Positions 33,409-41,398 of a stretch of DNA of 64,000 bases are shown one piece after another. Source of the stretch: a virus; the IMG/VR virus record IMGVR_UViG_3300042486_001336, positions 1 through 64,000 of that record; one strand, written 5' to 3'. Below the pieces are notes generated by a model, which did not search any database, was not told where the DNA came from, and saw only the letters and a program-made list of their open reading frames with translations. The position numbers were made by a program, and so were the translations under genes. Every line of letters starts with the position of its first letter. Within the stretch, counting starts at the first letter, position 1.

Positions 33409-33576
33409 ATGGGACGCAGCAGAAAAAATAGAGACAAGAAAAAGGGACATGGCTATTACGATGATGGTCATGATGATTATTCTCGCAATAAAAAATTTAA
33501 GAAAAATCGCTTTGATGACAATCGAAGAGATAAAGAAATACAACAAAAACTATTTGTTGATTGGGATAAACTCTAA
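33409..33576 (+). CDS. Short charged protein
   Basis: 55 residues with alternating Lys/Arg and Asp (MGRSRKNRDKKKGHGYYDDG at the front) and end KLFVDWDKL. The stop overlaps the ATG of the nuclease gene (TAATG), so they are coupled. Low-complexity; function unknown. Confidence 0.65.
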   Translation: MGRSRKNRDKKKGHGYYDDGHDDYSRNKKFKKNRFDDNRRDKEIQQKLFVDWDKL

Positions 33577-34271
33577 TGAATCGAAAAAAGTTTACGCACT
33601 CACCTATAGATCTTGGCTATAGTGATCTAGAAGCAAACACTACCACTTCTGGTCGCTTTTATACGACGCCTAATGGTAAAGCCTATCCTAGTATTACTAC
33701 TGTATTAGGCATTCGTAACAAAGGTGCACTTCAAGAATGGAGAGCACGAGTTGGCGAAGTTGAAGCAGCACGTGTAGCCCGGCATGCAAGCACGCGAGGC
33801 ACAGCTTTACATGCAGCGGTTGAACGATATATTGATAACATTGATTCATATTTTGCTGAAGGAGAGATGCCTCATGTAAAAGATATGTTTAACTCTATCA
33901 AGCCTGTCTTGGATGACCGAATCGATAACGTATGTCTTCAAGAGGCTCCACTCTACTCAGATCATCTTGGACTCGCTGGTCGAGTTGACCTCATCGCAGA
34001 ATTTGATGGTCGGCTGAGCATAATCGATTTTAAGACAAGTTCTCGAGCTAAAACTGAAGATGAGATTGACAGTTATTTTATACAGATGGCAGCATATGCT
34101 ATTATGTGTGAAGAGCGTACAGGCACACCAGTAAGTCAAGGAGTAATCGTTATGGCTGTAGAAAACAGTTCACAACCGCTGGTTTTTGTGCAAAAACGAG
34201 ATTGTTGGACGGATGAACTTTTTAAGACTATAAATGAATATAATACCAAAAAACTATTTGGACATGCATAA
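33576..34271 (+). CDS. RecB-like PD-(D/E)xK exonuclease
   Basis: 231 residues. The nuclease core is visible: RGTALHAAVERYI (His of the RecB motif), LGLAGRVDLIAEFDGRLSII (Asp) followed by DFKTSSRAK (Asp-x-Lys), and SYFIQMAAYAIMCEE (Q/YxxxY motif). It also holds YPSITTVLGIRNKGALQEW at the front. Single-gene RecB-like nucleases of this size are common in marine T4-like phages, probably in DNA end processing. Confidence 0.85.
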   Translation: MNRKKFTHSPIDLGYSDLEANTTTSGRFYTTPNGKAYPSITTVLGIRNKGALQEWRARVGEVEAARVARHASTRGTALHAAVERYIDNIDSYFAEGEMPHVKDMFNSIKPVLDDRIDNVCLQEAPLYSDHLGLAGRVDLIAEFDGRLSIIDFKTSSRAKTEDEIDSYFIQMAAYAIMCEERTGTPVSQGVIVMAVENSSQPLVFVQKRDCWTDELFKTINEYNTKKLFGHA

Positions 34272-34875
34272 ACACAACATACAAAATAAGGGCTTACTGG
34301 ATCTACTAAAAGGCGGCGCAAATGATTGCTTTACGAGCGACTATGGTGCAGTCAAAGAGTATTATCTTTCTGAAGAGATTGGTGATGCAAGTGACTATAT
34401 ACAATGGTTTCATGATATACGCAATAGTCGTCCATCCGATGTAGTAAAGATTCATATCAATTGCCCAGGAGGTAACCTGTTTACTACCATTCAATTTATG
34501 CAGGCACTCTCTGAAACTGAAGCCCATATTATGGTAAGTGTTGAAGGGGCATGCATGAGTGCTGCAACTCTGATCTTTTTGATGGCCGATGAGTATATGA
34601 TTACAGATCATAGCATGTTCCTATTTCATAACTATAGTGCTGGCACTGCTGGCAAAGGCGGTGAGATGTATCATGGCATGGTTCATGAACGCAACTGGAG
34701 TGCAAATCTTTTCAAAGATATGTATTCAGACTTTCTTACCGAAGGCGAGATTAAAGAGATGCTTGAAGACAAAGACATCTGGATGGACGCACATCAGGTA
34801 CTTGATCGTTTGGAAAAGCGCGGCAAAAAGATACAGAGTCGCATACGCGCTGAAGAGAAGAAGAAAAAAGTATAA
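34264..34875 (+). CDS. clpP: ClpP-like serine protease
   Basis: About 203 residues from ATG 34264 (an earlier in-frame ATG at 34234 would overlap the nuclease gene by 38 bp). ClpP-fold marks: HINCPGGNLFTTIQFMQ (GG oxyanion loop), VEGACMSAATLIFLMA (catalytic Ser) and HSMFLFHNYSAGT (catalytic His), then DKDIWMDAHQVLD for the Asp region. The handle helix MYHGMVHERNWSANLFKDMY is present. Phage ClpP proteins can act as capsid maturation proteases or as true degradation chambers with a host ClpX/ClpA. A tmRNA with a ClpXP-type tag lies 22 kb downstream. Confidence 0.82.
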   Translation: MHKHNIQNKGLLDLLKGGANDCFTSDYGAVKEYYLSEEIGDASDYIQWFHDIRNSRPSDVVKIHINCPGGNLFTTIQFMQALSETEAHIMVSVEGACMSAATLIFLMADEYMITDHSMFLFHNYSAGTAGKGGEMYHGMVHERNWSANLFKDMYSDFLTEGEIKEMLEDKDIWMDAHQVLDRLEKRGKKIQSRIRAEEKKKKV

Positions 34876-34878
34876 ATA
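34871..34878 (+). promoter_or_regulatory. T4-type late promoter (TATAAATA)
   Basis: Exact octamer overlapping the stop of the clpP-like gene; the fibre gene ATG follows after 6 bases. Confidence 0.8.
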
Positions 34879-34884
34879 GACTAT

Positions 34885-37047
34885 ATGGCAAAGACTTCCC
34901 AATTAGACCCATTATTGACCGGACTTGCATCAAATTACTTAATTCAAGTAGTAGATACAAGTGATAGGAGTATGTCAGATTCTGGTACAAATAAAAGAAT
35001 AACTGCCAAACAATTTATAGATAGTGCAATAACAAACGCATTGTCTGCTAATATTATTACTGCAGATAAAATTGCAGCAGGAGCTATTACAGCTGATAAA
35101 ATAGCAACAGGTGTATTATCAGCAATATCAATAAGTGCTGGTTCTATTACTGCTGATAAAATAGCACCTAATGCTATTATTGCTGAAAAGATTGCTGCCA
35201 ATGCCATTACTGCTGGTAAGATTGCTGCCAATGCTATTACTGCTGAAAAGATTGCTGCCAATGCTATTACTGCTGAAAAGATTGATGCTGGAGCTATTAC
35301 TGCTGATAAAATTGCAACAGGTGTATTTTCAGCAATATCAATAAGTGCTGGTTCTATTACTGCTGATAAAATAGCAGCTGATGCCATTACTGCCAATGCT
35401 ATTGCAGCAGGAGCTATTACTGCTGCTAAAATAGCAGCTGATGCCATTACTGCCAATGCTATTGCAGCTAATGCCATTACTGCTGATAAAATAGCAGCTA
35501 ATGCCATTACTGCTGATAAAATAGCAGCTAATGCTATTACTGCTGGTAAGATTGCTGCTGGAGCTATTACTGCCAATGCTATTGCTGCCAATGCCATTAC
35601 TGCTGATAAAATAGCAGCTGATGTATTTTCAGCAATATCAATAAGTGCTGGTTCTATTACTGCAGACATGATTGCAGTTAATGCTATTATTGCTGAAAAG
35701 ATTGCTGCTGGAGCTATTACTGCTGGTAAGATTGCTGCTGGAACTATTACTGCTGATAAAATTGCCGCAGAAACTATTACTGCTGATAGAATTGCAGCTA
35801 ATGCTATTATTGCTGATAAAATAGCAGCTAATGCCATTACTGCCAATGCTATTGCAGCTAATGCTATTATTGCTGATAAAATAGCAGCTAATGCCATTAC
35901 TGCCAATGCTATTGCAGCTAATGCCATTACTGCCAATGCTATTGCAGCTGATGCCATTACTGCAGGTAAAATTGCTGCCAATGCTATTACTGCCAATGCT
36001 ATTGCAGCTGATGCCATTACTGCAGGTAAGATTGCTGCCAATGCTATTACTGCTGTTACAATTGATGCTGGAGCTATTACGGCGGGTAAAATTGCTGCTG
36101 GTGCTATCGCATCTAATAGTATGCTAGCATCAAATATAATTGCTGCTAGCAATTTGGTAACAGATTTTGTGTTGACTAAAAATATACAAAGTGATAATTT
36201 TAATGGGCAAATACTTACAAACCCAGATACTGGAGTACGTACTATAAACGTTGGCACAGCTGGTTATTATTTAGATTCAGTGTCTGGTACTGTTGTAGTT
36301 AGTAAATTAGTTGCACGTGACGGTATAATTGCTGGTAACTATATCAAATATAATAGTAGTGGTGCATTTGCAGTTGACTCACAGGGCAATTTGGGTGTTA
36401 AAGTAGATGATGATACTTTAGGAATATCAAACGGTTCTTTAGTAATTAAACAGGTGCCTTCAACTTCTGTTGTAGTTGCTACGCAAGATATTAATTATGT
36501 GGGTGGATTAAATACTACAACGTATAATCCTATTGGTCGTACAAATGGCGTATTTACGCACCCATATAATATACATCTTGTATGGGATTCTTTGGCTAAC
36601 GTTTCAAGCGTTATGAATGTTACAAGTGTAGACATATATAATCTATCAGTTAGATATGATTACTCAAATGTAACAAATTTGGCCAGTGCTACTAATTTGT
36701 TTATTTACATTAACGCGCAATGGTCAGATTCGCCGACAGCACGCGTCAATTCGCCTGTCGCTTTTAGTGCAGTTGCAGCCGGAATTACAAATCCTGTATT
36801 ACCATTAGGACCAGTTACATATACCATTCCAAAATTTTCAATTAGTGGCAGACAAGTAGCTACCAATAGATATTTACTTGTCTGGCCTGAAATAGTTTTA
36901 TATGGTAATAACTTTGGTGGTACAATTGGTGTTAGTGTACCAGCCTCAACAACAGCAGCATTTATTATAAAAGCAACTGGTCAATTAACTTCTCCAAATA
37001 ATGCATTTAGTACTTTAGTAAAACCAGCTGGTTTACAAATATCATAA
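34885..37047 (+). CDS. Tail-fibre-like protein with decapeptide repeats
   Basis: 720 residues. After a 50-residue head with KRITAKQFIDSAITNALSAN, residues of roughly 55-415 consist of about 35 decapeptide repeats of the type ITADKIAANA (variants NAITAGKIAA, NAITANAIAA), interrupted four times by the 15-residue insert VLSAISISAGSITAD. The C-terminal 300 residues are non-repetitive and beta-rich (a likely receptor-contacting or trimer tip). Such repeats make elongated trimeric shafts in marine phage fibres. The DNA repeats at 30-bp spacing should permit slippage, so shaft length may vary. Confidence 0.82.
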   Translation: MAKTSQLDPLLTGLASNYLIQVVDTSDRSMSDSGTNKRITAKQFIDSAITNALSANIITADKIAAGAITADKIATGVLSAISISAGSITADKIAPNAIIAEKIAANAITAGKIAANAITAEKIAANAITAEKIDAGAITADKIATGVFSAISISAGSITADKIAADAITANAIAAGAITAAKIAADAITANAIAANAITADKIAANAITADKIAANAITAGKIAAGAITANAIAANAITADKIAADVFSAISISAGSITADMIAVNAIIAEKIAAGAITAGKIAAGTITADKIAAETITADRIAANAIIADKIAANAITANAIAANAIIADKIAANAITANAIAANAITANAIAADAITAGKIAANAITANAIAADAITAGKIAANAITAVTIDAGAITAGKIAAGAIASNSMLASNIIAASNLVTDFVLTKNIQSDNFNGQILTNPDTGVRTINVGTAGYYLDSVSGTVVVSKLVARDGIIAGNYIKYNSSGAFAVDSQGNLGVKVDDDTLGISNGSLVIKQVPSTSVVVATQDINYVGGLNTTTYNPIGRTNGVFTHPYNIHLVWDSLANVSSVMNVTSVDIYNLSVRYDYSNVTNLASATNLFIYINAQWSDSPTARVNSPVAFSAVAAGITNPVLPLGPVTYTIPKFSISGRQVATNRYLLVWPEIVLYGNNFGGTIGVSVPASTTAAFIIKATGQLTSPNNAFSTLVKPAGLQIS
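35040..36120 (+). repeat. 30-bp tandem DNA repeats encoding the fibre shaft
   Basis: Near-identical 30-bp units (core ATTACTGCTGATAAAATAGC) with four 45-bp inserts. High identity at the DNA level indicates recent expansion. Confidence 0.85.
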
Positions 37048-37060
37048 TAAATAATTAGTC

Positions 37061-37306
37061 ATGAACATAGAAAATCAAGAACAAATCAATATATTACAAG
37101 AAGAGCAATCTAACTACGACTGGCTTCGTAAAAGACAATCTAATTATCCACAATTTAGTGAAGAAGATATTGGTCATCTTTATGACTCAATACAAGCGAT
37201 ATTGGATATATTGGAAGAAAATGATATTATTGTATCATTGAAAGATAACACGAAGGCTCGCCTTGAACATCGTGCACTAATTAAAACAGCTATACCAAAG
37301 GAGTAA
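37061..37306 (+). CDS. Hypothetical protein following the fibre gene
   Basis: 81 residues, glutamine- and acid-rich coiled-coil start (MNIENQEQINILQEEQSNYD). An ATAATAAATAA sequence before it resembles a late promoter. Position suggests a fibre chaperone or connector; no direct support. Confidence 0.6.
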   Translation: MNIENQEQINILQEEQSNYDWLRKRQSNYPQFSEEDIGHLYDSIQAILDILEENDIIVSLKDNTKARLEHRALIKTAIPKE

Positions 37307-37347
37307 ATAAACTCTTTTGATTTTTGTCAAATATAACTCTCGAGCAG

Positions 37348-37392
37348 ACCCACCATGCCTCTCAACGATGCACACTTTGGTGGGTATTTTTT
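37348..37392 (+). terminator. Intrinsic terminator
   Basis: ACCCACC (37348-37354) pairs with GGTGGGT (37379-37385), followed by ATTTTTT. It closes the late unit of the fibre genes. Confidence 0.82.
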
Positions 37393-37437
37393 GCATAAAA
37401 AGTCGTAAATTTGACATTTTTAGACCTTGGGAGCACT

Positions 37438-37550
37438 AGATTTCTCTATACGGGGCCTAACTTCGGGGCCTTTTTTCACTTTTTTGAAAAAAGTTGTGTA
37501 CTTTCTCTGCATTTTAGTGTATAATGACCATGTAAGCAACACAACACAAT
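37438..37550 (+). promoter_or_regulatory. Early promoter cassette, copy 2
   Basis: GGGGCC-type hairpin at 37452-37470, inverted repeat CTTTTTTCA (37470-37478) / TGAAAAAAG (37485-37493), TGTACT (37497-37502), 17 bp, TATAAT (37520-37525), then GACCATGTAAGCAACACAAC. It should drive the tRNA and ncRNA region. Confidence 0.8.
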
Positions 37551-37637
37551 ATGAAAGAAACATTAGGAATTTTCATCGGAATCAATGCAGCAGTTTGGTT
37601 CGTCATCTTTATCCAAACCATGAACGGTAGTTGGTAA
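37551..37637 (+). CDS. Tiny membrane peptide
   Basis: 28 residues: MKETLGIFIGINAAVWFVIF then IQTMNGSW. It is the first frame after the leader of cassette 2, in the place occupied by clear genes at the other cassettes. Confidence 0.55.
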   Translation: MKETLGIFIGINAAVWFVIFIQTMNGSW

Positions 37638-37747
37638 TCACAAGAGTTGAACATCTTTTAAAAAGCTTTGAGCTTCGGGCACTCGTTAAACCGCTCTAGA
37701 GAGTTGAGCATCTCTTAAAACTGCTCACCACTTTCAAAAAACAATTT

Positions 37748-37910
37748 TCCCCTGAAGTATTGGCCCGCCAGTAGATCTTCTAGAACAAACACTAAGTGAA
37801 TCCCGGGCATGTGACCGGTTGGAGTTAACGCCACCGAAACATGAATAGCTTAGTCAATGATCTAGAATGAACTCTGGGAGACGAGGTTCGACTCCTCGCG
37901 GGGGACACCA
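37748..37910 (+). ncRNA. tRNA-like RNA with T-arm and acceptor, about 160 nt
   Basis: TCCCCTG (37748-37754) can pair with CGGGGGA (37899-37905), just 3' of a canonical T-arm (CGAGG TTCGACT CCTCG) and just before CACCA. Between them lie hairpins CACTAAGTG and CATGT...ACATG with CCGGTTGG/CCACCG inside, instead of D and anticodon arms. It resembles a tRNA-like domain closing a longer RNA. Confidence 0.45.
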
Positions 37911-38169
37911 CTTTCAAAAACAAATTTAAGGTAATGCCCCAATCGTAAGAGACTGCAGCTCGAGAAGATAAGAAAATTAAATGTGCAGATGGACTCACAC
38001 AGCCGTTTCTGATGATAGGAAGACCCCAGGATTGCTCAGCAATAGTAAGGAAACCGAACATGCCCGTGTTTCATCAGCAACAAAAGTTAGGCACGGGAAA
38101 TTTTCAAAAAACAAATTTACTGATGGAGGTTGCAAACGAAATCAGAGATAAAAGGAACGAGCCTCTTGT

Positions 38170-38224
38170 CCGCAGGGAGAGCGTTAAAAAGTTTCATGGT
38201 GCAATTCCATAGCCTGCGGTGCCA
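38170..38224 (+). ncRNA. Minimal 55-nt tRNA-like element
   Basis: CCGCAGG (38170-38176) pairs perfectly with CCTGCGG (38213-38219), followed by TGCCA. A T-arm-like hairpin ATGG TGCAATT CCAT precedes the 3' strand. There is room for only about 20 bases in place of the D and anticodon arms. Confidence 0.42.
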
Positions 38225-38284
38225 TTTCCAAAAAAAACAACAACAAATACAAATAGAATAACGACATAAGATTTTAAAACCTTC

Positions 38285-38367
38285 TCTATCGCAAAGCCAG
38301 TAGTCATGACCTGGTAGTGGCCTATAAGAATATTATTCAAAAGTCCGTTCAATTCGGAGGTGATAGA
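38285..38367 (+). ncRNA. tRNA-like element without CCA
   Basis: TCTATCGC (38285-38292) pairs with GTGATAGA (38360-38367) over 8 bp including one wobble. T-arm-like TCCG TTCAATT CGGA and a GCCA/TGGC arm are present. No CCA is encoded. Confidence 0.4.
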
Positions 38368-38441
38368 AACCTGGGAGGCTCCTCAGCCCCAATTGAAGCT
38401 GTAAAGCACTGAGGATACTTTTAAACAACAAACACCAAACC

Positions 38442-38555
38442 ATGAAACTATCGCATTTTTATCCACTAGCCATCTTGATATCACTATTTTTTGGAGTCTG
38501 TATGATTGGATTCATCAGCGCTCTGTTCAAAGCAGTCTATCTTTTCTTTAACTAA
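38442..38555 (+). CDS. Tiny membrane protein
   Basis: 37 residues: HFYPLAILISLFFGVCMIGF is a single transmembrane helix. It has an A/C-rich leader (AACAACAAACACCAAACC) like other early genes. Unknown role. Confidence 0.6.
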   Translation: MKLSHFYPLAILISLFFGVCMIGFISALFKAVYLFFN

Positions 38556-38556
38556 T

Positions 38557-38889
38557 ATGAACACACAACGAACAATACTAAAGGTTGAAAATAACGAGGT
38601 TGGAAAAACAATAATCTTTCATTTGAGGCGTGAGGTAAAAACTCATAATTTGAGAGAGCGTTTGAAAGAGATGGAGTCTCCAGACTATGTTGGAAAATTT
38701 AAACGAGTTGACCTCTATGGCCGCCTTGGAAAAAATAATCCAAATCGTCACAAATATTCTATTTCTAGTCGTCGCTCAATCTTTCGCAGCCACACTAGAA
38801 TTCGTTTAGAAGATGCATCACACATTGCAGTCTATGTAAACAACGTCGTGCGCTCTAAGTTTGGTGGTTATACTCTCGTCTGTTCATGA
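38557..38889 (+). CDS. Hypothetical basic protein
   Basis: 110 residues from ATG 38557, one base after the preceding stop. Basic (RREVKTHNLRERLKEMES; YSISSRRSIFRSHTRIRLE). Possibly RNA-binding. It overlaps the next ATG (ATGA). Confidence 0.66.
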   Translation: MNTQRTILKVENNEVGKTIIFHLRREVKTHNLRERLKEMESPDYVGKFKRVDLYGRLGKNNPNRHKYSISSRRSIFRSHTRIRLEDASHIAVYVNNVVRSKFGGYTLVCS

Positions 38890-39482
38890 TTCCAGTTTTT
38901 CCCTCTCATAAGACTACACTCGTATTGACTGCAGGCTTTCAACCATGTGGATTTTTTTCTGCTCGGTCTGCAATTCGAAACATGATGGTTGGAGGCGTAA
39001 AAGCCTATGACCAGTATGGAAACATACGAGACTGGAGCAGCTGGATAGCAAACGATGATCATCTCAGTCCAAACAATCCTGCGCTGAGAAGCGTCGACAC
39101 ATTGTGGGCAATTCCTACAATTGTAGTGGTGCCAGGCTATTTTGGTCACTACAAGCAAGGCAAAAAGCAGCCGCGCGCAATCAACCTTCGTCAGCTGTAT
39201 TATATCTATGGAGGAGAATGTCAATATTGCTTAAAGAAAATTCCATACACTTCTGCGACTCGTGATCATCTCATTCCTCGCAGTCGTGGAGGCGGCAACA
39301 ACGACGACAATATCGTTCTGTCTTGCAAAAAGTGCAATACCAAAAAATCAAACAAGTTTCCATATTTCAACATTCATGGCTCAGAGGTAAAACCTAAGAT
39401 GCTAAAAGACATCGAGTTTAGCGCGCTTAGTGAAAAAGTTACGATTCGCGATGAATGGAAGGATTTTTTACAATATAAATAA
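38886..39482 (+). CDS. HNH endonuclease
   Basis: 198 residues. GGECQYCLKKIPYTSATRDH then LIPRSRGGGNNDDNIVLSCK and KCNTKKSNKFP form an HNH core with two CxxC zinc knuckles. An N-terminal domain (TLVLTAGFQPCGFFSARSAI) is shared with fixed-position HNH proteins of marine T4-like phages. It is coupled to the gene before it and ends 20 bp before an early promoter. Homing or restriction-like roles are both possible. Confidence 0.85.
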   Translation: MIPVFPSHKTTLVLTAGFQPCGFFSARSAIRNMMVGGVKAYDQYGNIRDWSSWIANDDHLSPNNPALRSVDTLWAIPTIVVVPGYFGHYKQGKKQPRAINLRQLYYIYGGECQYCLKKIPYTSATRDHLIPRSRGGGNNDDNIVLSCKKCNTKKSNKFPYFNIHGSEVKPKMLKDIEFSALSEKVTIRDEWKDFLQYK

Positions 39483-39505
39483 ATCACTTATAGATAAAAA
39501 AGATG

Positions 39506-39534
39506 TTTACATATGAGAGAGTTTAGTGTATAAT
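39506..39534 (+). promoter_or_regulatory. Early promoter for the tRNA array
   Basis: TTTACA (39506-39511), 17 bp, TATAAT (39529-39534), then GTCTCTGTAAGCAACAAG, a variant of the cassette leader. No gene follows for 280 bp, so the product starts with non-coding RNA. Confidence 0.78.
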
Positions 39535-39559
39535 GTCTCTGTAAGCAACAAGAAACAAA

Positions 39560-39745
39560 AGTTTCATAACTAAATGCCACATCAACTGCTACTGAAAGTT
39601 GAGAACGTCCGTGGTTGTACGGCTTGGATCACTCAGTGATGCGATGTCAAAGGTTTGTATATAGGAGTTTTCGGTCCCTATAAAAAGTCATAGTCGATTG
39701 TAGTTGCAGCGCATTGCGCTCCTCATCGACATGCCAATATGATTA
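39560..39745 (+). ncRNA. Structured non-coding segment at the head of the tRNA array
   Basis: Hairpins TATAGG/CCTATA (39660-39682) and GTCGAT/ATCGAC (39693-39730, with GCGC ATT GCGC inside), ending ATGCCA. No reading frame. Probably a small stable RNA or a processing leader. Confidence 0.4.
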
Positions 39746-39760
39746 ACCGATAAATTTTTC

Positions 39761-39797
39761 CCTCCTGTAGCTCAGTGGTAGAGCGGATTCTTTGCTC
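39761..39797 (+). pseudogene. tRNA 5' half (Ala-like, UGC) cut at the anticodon loop
   Basis: CCTCCTG, TA, then D-arm GCTCAGTGGTAGAGC, G, GATTC and loop bases TTTGC, as in tRNA-Ala(UGC). The sequence then changes into a late promoter and an endonuclease gene. No matching 3' half is found after that gene. Confidence 0.6.
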
Positions 39798-39802
39798 ATT
39801 TT

Positions 39803-39810
39803 TATAAATA
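39803..39810 (+). promoter_or_regulatory. T4-type late promoter (TATAAATA)
   Basis: Exact octamer, 5 bases before ATG 39816; it comes with the endonuclease gene. Confidence 0.75.
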
Positions 39811-39815
39811 ACTAT

Positions 39816-40526
39816 ATGAATGACCATTCCTTGTGCCCAGTATGTAATAGAGAAATTTCAAAATTTGCCTATTCTAGACATGCAAGGGCATGTGAAAATG
39901 GAAAAATAAAAGATAAATTACCTCCAAGTGAAAAACTACCAAATGGTAAAACTATTCGTTGGATGGAATCTATGAATGCCCGCAAAGGAAATGGAACAAA
40001 TCAGTATACTAAAGCAATTAAATTAAATTTGCCAAAACCAATTGCAGTGGAAGTTTCTAATGAAACGCGACAAAAGATGTCTGCATCAGCTAAAGCTAGG
40101 AGCACTTCAGAATTAAGAAAAAATATGTCAGATCATGCTAAACGTCGTGGTCTTGGTGGTAAATTTGTTAATACTAAATGCGAATATAATGGACATAAAT
40201 TTGGTTCTTCTTATGAAGTATGTGTTGCAAAATCTTTAGATAGTAATTCCATAAGATGGATAAAGCCAAAAAAATTCGATTATATCGATCCATTCAATAA
40301 AAGTAGACAATATACACCAGATTTTTATCTGCCAGATTTTGATGTATATCTAGATCCTAAAAATGATTTTCTTATCAATAACATTAATCCATCTATGGGG
40401 TTTAGTGATTGCGAAAAAATTAAAATTGTTGAACAGACCCATTCAATACGAGTTTTAATTCTCGATAAAACAATGCTTACATGGGATAAAATTCAAGAAC
40501 AAATTTTTAATGCTAGAGTGTCCTGA
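39816..40526 (+). CDS. Homing endonuclease, PD-(D/E)xK-type with zinc finger
   Basis: 236 residues from ATG 39816. An N-terminal finger (LCPVCNREISKFAYSRHARA, then C) is followed by a NUMOD3-like helix region and a nuclease core NGHKFGSSYEVCVAKSLDSN, then YTPDFYLPDFDVYLDPKNDF with the PDFxLP...YLDxKN pattern of the fold. It is paralogous to the gene at 45.5 kb. Its 3' end runs 15 bp into the next tRNA gene, so insertion has brought the coding sequence flush with the tRNA. A truncated tRNA half lies upstream. Confidence 0.8.
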   Translation: MNDHSLCPVCNREISKFAYSRHARACENGKIKDKLPPSEKLPNGKTIRWMESMNARKGNGTNQYTKAIKLNLPKPIAVEVSNETRQKMSASAKARSTSELRKNMSDHAKRRGLGGKFVNTKCEYNGHKFGSSYEVCVAKSLDSNSIRWIKPKKFDYIDPFNKSRQYTPDFYLPDFDVYLDPKNDFLINNINPSMGFSDCEKIKIVEQTHSIRVLILDKTMLTWDKIQEQIFNARVS

Positions 40527-40607
40527 ATTGGTTAAAGGTCCTTCTTTATAAGGGGGTAGAATCGGTCATCGAGCCGTATGTGGGTTCGAGTCCCACCTCT
40601 AGTACCA
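40512..40607 (+). tRNA. Class II tRNA, anticodon uncertain (UAU likely)
   Basis: 96 nt. Acceptor GCTAGAG/CTCTAGT, ACCA, T-arm GTGGG TTCGAGT CCCAC and a variable arm CGG...CCG. The best anticodon stem CCTTC/GGGGG leaves loop TTTATAA, giving UAU (Ile AUA). A shifted stem would give UUA, which is less likely because position 37 would be U. A long variable arm is not expected for Ile. Confidence 0.7.
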
Positions 40608-40611
40608 CTTT

Positions 40612-40685
40612 CGCACGTTGGCAGAGAAGTTATGCAGTGGTCTGCAAAACCGCCTAGTCCAGAGCGTTACTGGAACGTGCGTCCA
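40612..40685 (+). tRNA. tRNA-Cys (GCA)
   Basis: Acceptor CGCACGT/ACGTGCG, discriminator U as expected for Cys, CCA encoded. Anticodon loop CTGCAAA. The T-stem TCCAG/CTGGA is intact, but its loop is AGCGTTA and lacks the usual TTC. Confidence 0.85.
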
Positions 40686-40697
40686 TCTACAACACCT

Positions 40698-40772
40698 GCT
40701 CATATCGTCTAACGGTTAGGACTTACGGTTTTCATCCGTACAATCGGGGTTCGATTCCCCGTGTGAGTACCA
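40698..40772 (+). tRNA. tRNA-Glu (UUC)
   Basis: 75 nt; acceptor GCTCATA/TGTGAGT, anticodon stem TACGG/CCGTA with loop TTTTCAT, T-arm CGGGG TTCGATT CCCCG, CCA encoded. Confidence 0.9.
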
Positions 40773-40786
40773 ATAAATAATATACA

Positions 40787-41014
40787 ATGAAAATAGTCAT
40801 TCGCACCTCAACATACATCAAGGTCGGTCAATTTTACCTTTCAGTAAAACTACCGCTTAAGAGCGGTGAACACAAGTTTAGAGTCACTCGCGATCATTCA
40901 CGCTTTCAAAACTATTTTGAAATGCATGCTCTAGGATTCACGCTAGGTCGCATGTGGTCTACTCATGCCCAACGCGTACGTGAGAAGCGTTGGTTAAATT
41001 CACTTGACGAATAA
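40787..41014 (+). CDS. Small basic protein
   Basis: 75 residues, Arg/Lys-rich (FRVTRDHSRFQNYFEMHALG), ATG preceded by AATAAATAATATACA, a weak late-promoter-like sequence. Lies between tRNA genes. Function unknown. Confidence 0.62.
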   Translation: MKIVIRTSTYIKVGQFYLSVKLPLKSGEHKFRVTRDHSRFQNYFEMHALGFTLGRMWSTHAQRVREKRWLNSLDE

Positions 41015-41018
41015 TACT

Positions 41019-41390
41019 ATGAAAATATACATCGAAAAATGGACGACTGAAACTGTACACACTGGAAAGTTATTTAGCGTTGACACTGAAAAGTTGAGAG
41101 AACTCTATGATGAATATGCAGGTCTCTCTGACGAAGAACTCGTTGAACTCGTGAGCGAAGATTCTGAATGCGGTGGTCTTGATTGGCATGAACAGTACGA
41201 AGACGCCTTGTCTGCATGCGACATTTCTGGAGAAAACAGTCTAGTAAAGATTCATACATCAGAGACGCTGCAAGAAGATCTAGAATGGAATGCCTGGCAC
41301 AGGGGTCGTCTTACTCTCAATGAAGAATATATAGACATTGATACGGAAAATTTTGAGGAGTTTGTCTCTAAAATTCCTCACTATAAATAA
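41019..41390 (+). CDS. Hypothetical acidic protein
   Basis: 123 residues from ATG 41019. Very acidic (ELYDEYAGLSDEELVELVSE). No domain recognised. It ends 8 bp before tRNA-Asn. Confidence 0.65.
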   Translation: MKIYIEKWTTETVHTGKLFSVDTEKLRELYDEYAGLSDEELVELVSEDSECGGLDWHEQYEDALSACDISGENSLVKIHTSETLQEDLEWNAWHRGRLTLNEEYIDIDTENFEEFVSKIPHYK

Positions 41391-41398
41391 TTTCACAA

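Larger units (their letters stand above)
37640..38440 (+). ncRNA. Structured non-coding region with tRNA-like modules
   Basis: About 800 bp without a credible gene, downstream of an early promoter. Segments are separated by a repeated linker of the form CCACTTTCAAAAAACAA (37726, 37909, and shorter forms near 38100 and 38225). A direct repeat of about 25 bp occurs at 37643 and 37698 (GAGTTGARCATCTYTTAAAA). Several segments close with a tRNA-like T-arm and acceptor stem. It reads as a processed array of small stable RNAs; no canonical tRNA can be folded from it. T4 has two stable non-tRNA species in its tRNA cluster as precedent. Confidence 0.5.

Noticed and set aside
35040-36120. Regular repeats as a CRISPR array
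   Set aside because: Units are contiguous, in frame and coding; there are no unique spacers.
34944-36257. 437-residue open frame on the minus strand opposite the fibre repeats
   Set aside because: It is the mirror of the 30-bp repeat, which happens to lack stops on the other strand; no start signal or non-repeat content supports it.
38012-38212. 66-residue open frame inside the non-coding region
   Set aside because: It crosses several hairpin units and a linker, lacks a start signal and has an unlikely composition.
39798-40511. Self-splicing intron in a tRNA gene
   Set aside because: No 3' tRNA half follows the nuclease gene, and no group I core was recognised; truncation fits better.
40512-40607. 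Ochre suppressor tRNA (UUA anticodon)
   Set aside because: The shifted stem puts U at position 37 and uses weaker pairs; TAA is the common stop here, including in the tmRNA tag, so suppression would be harmful.
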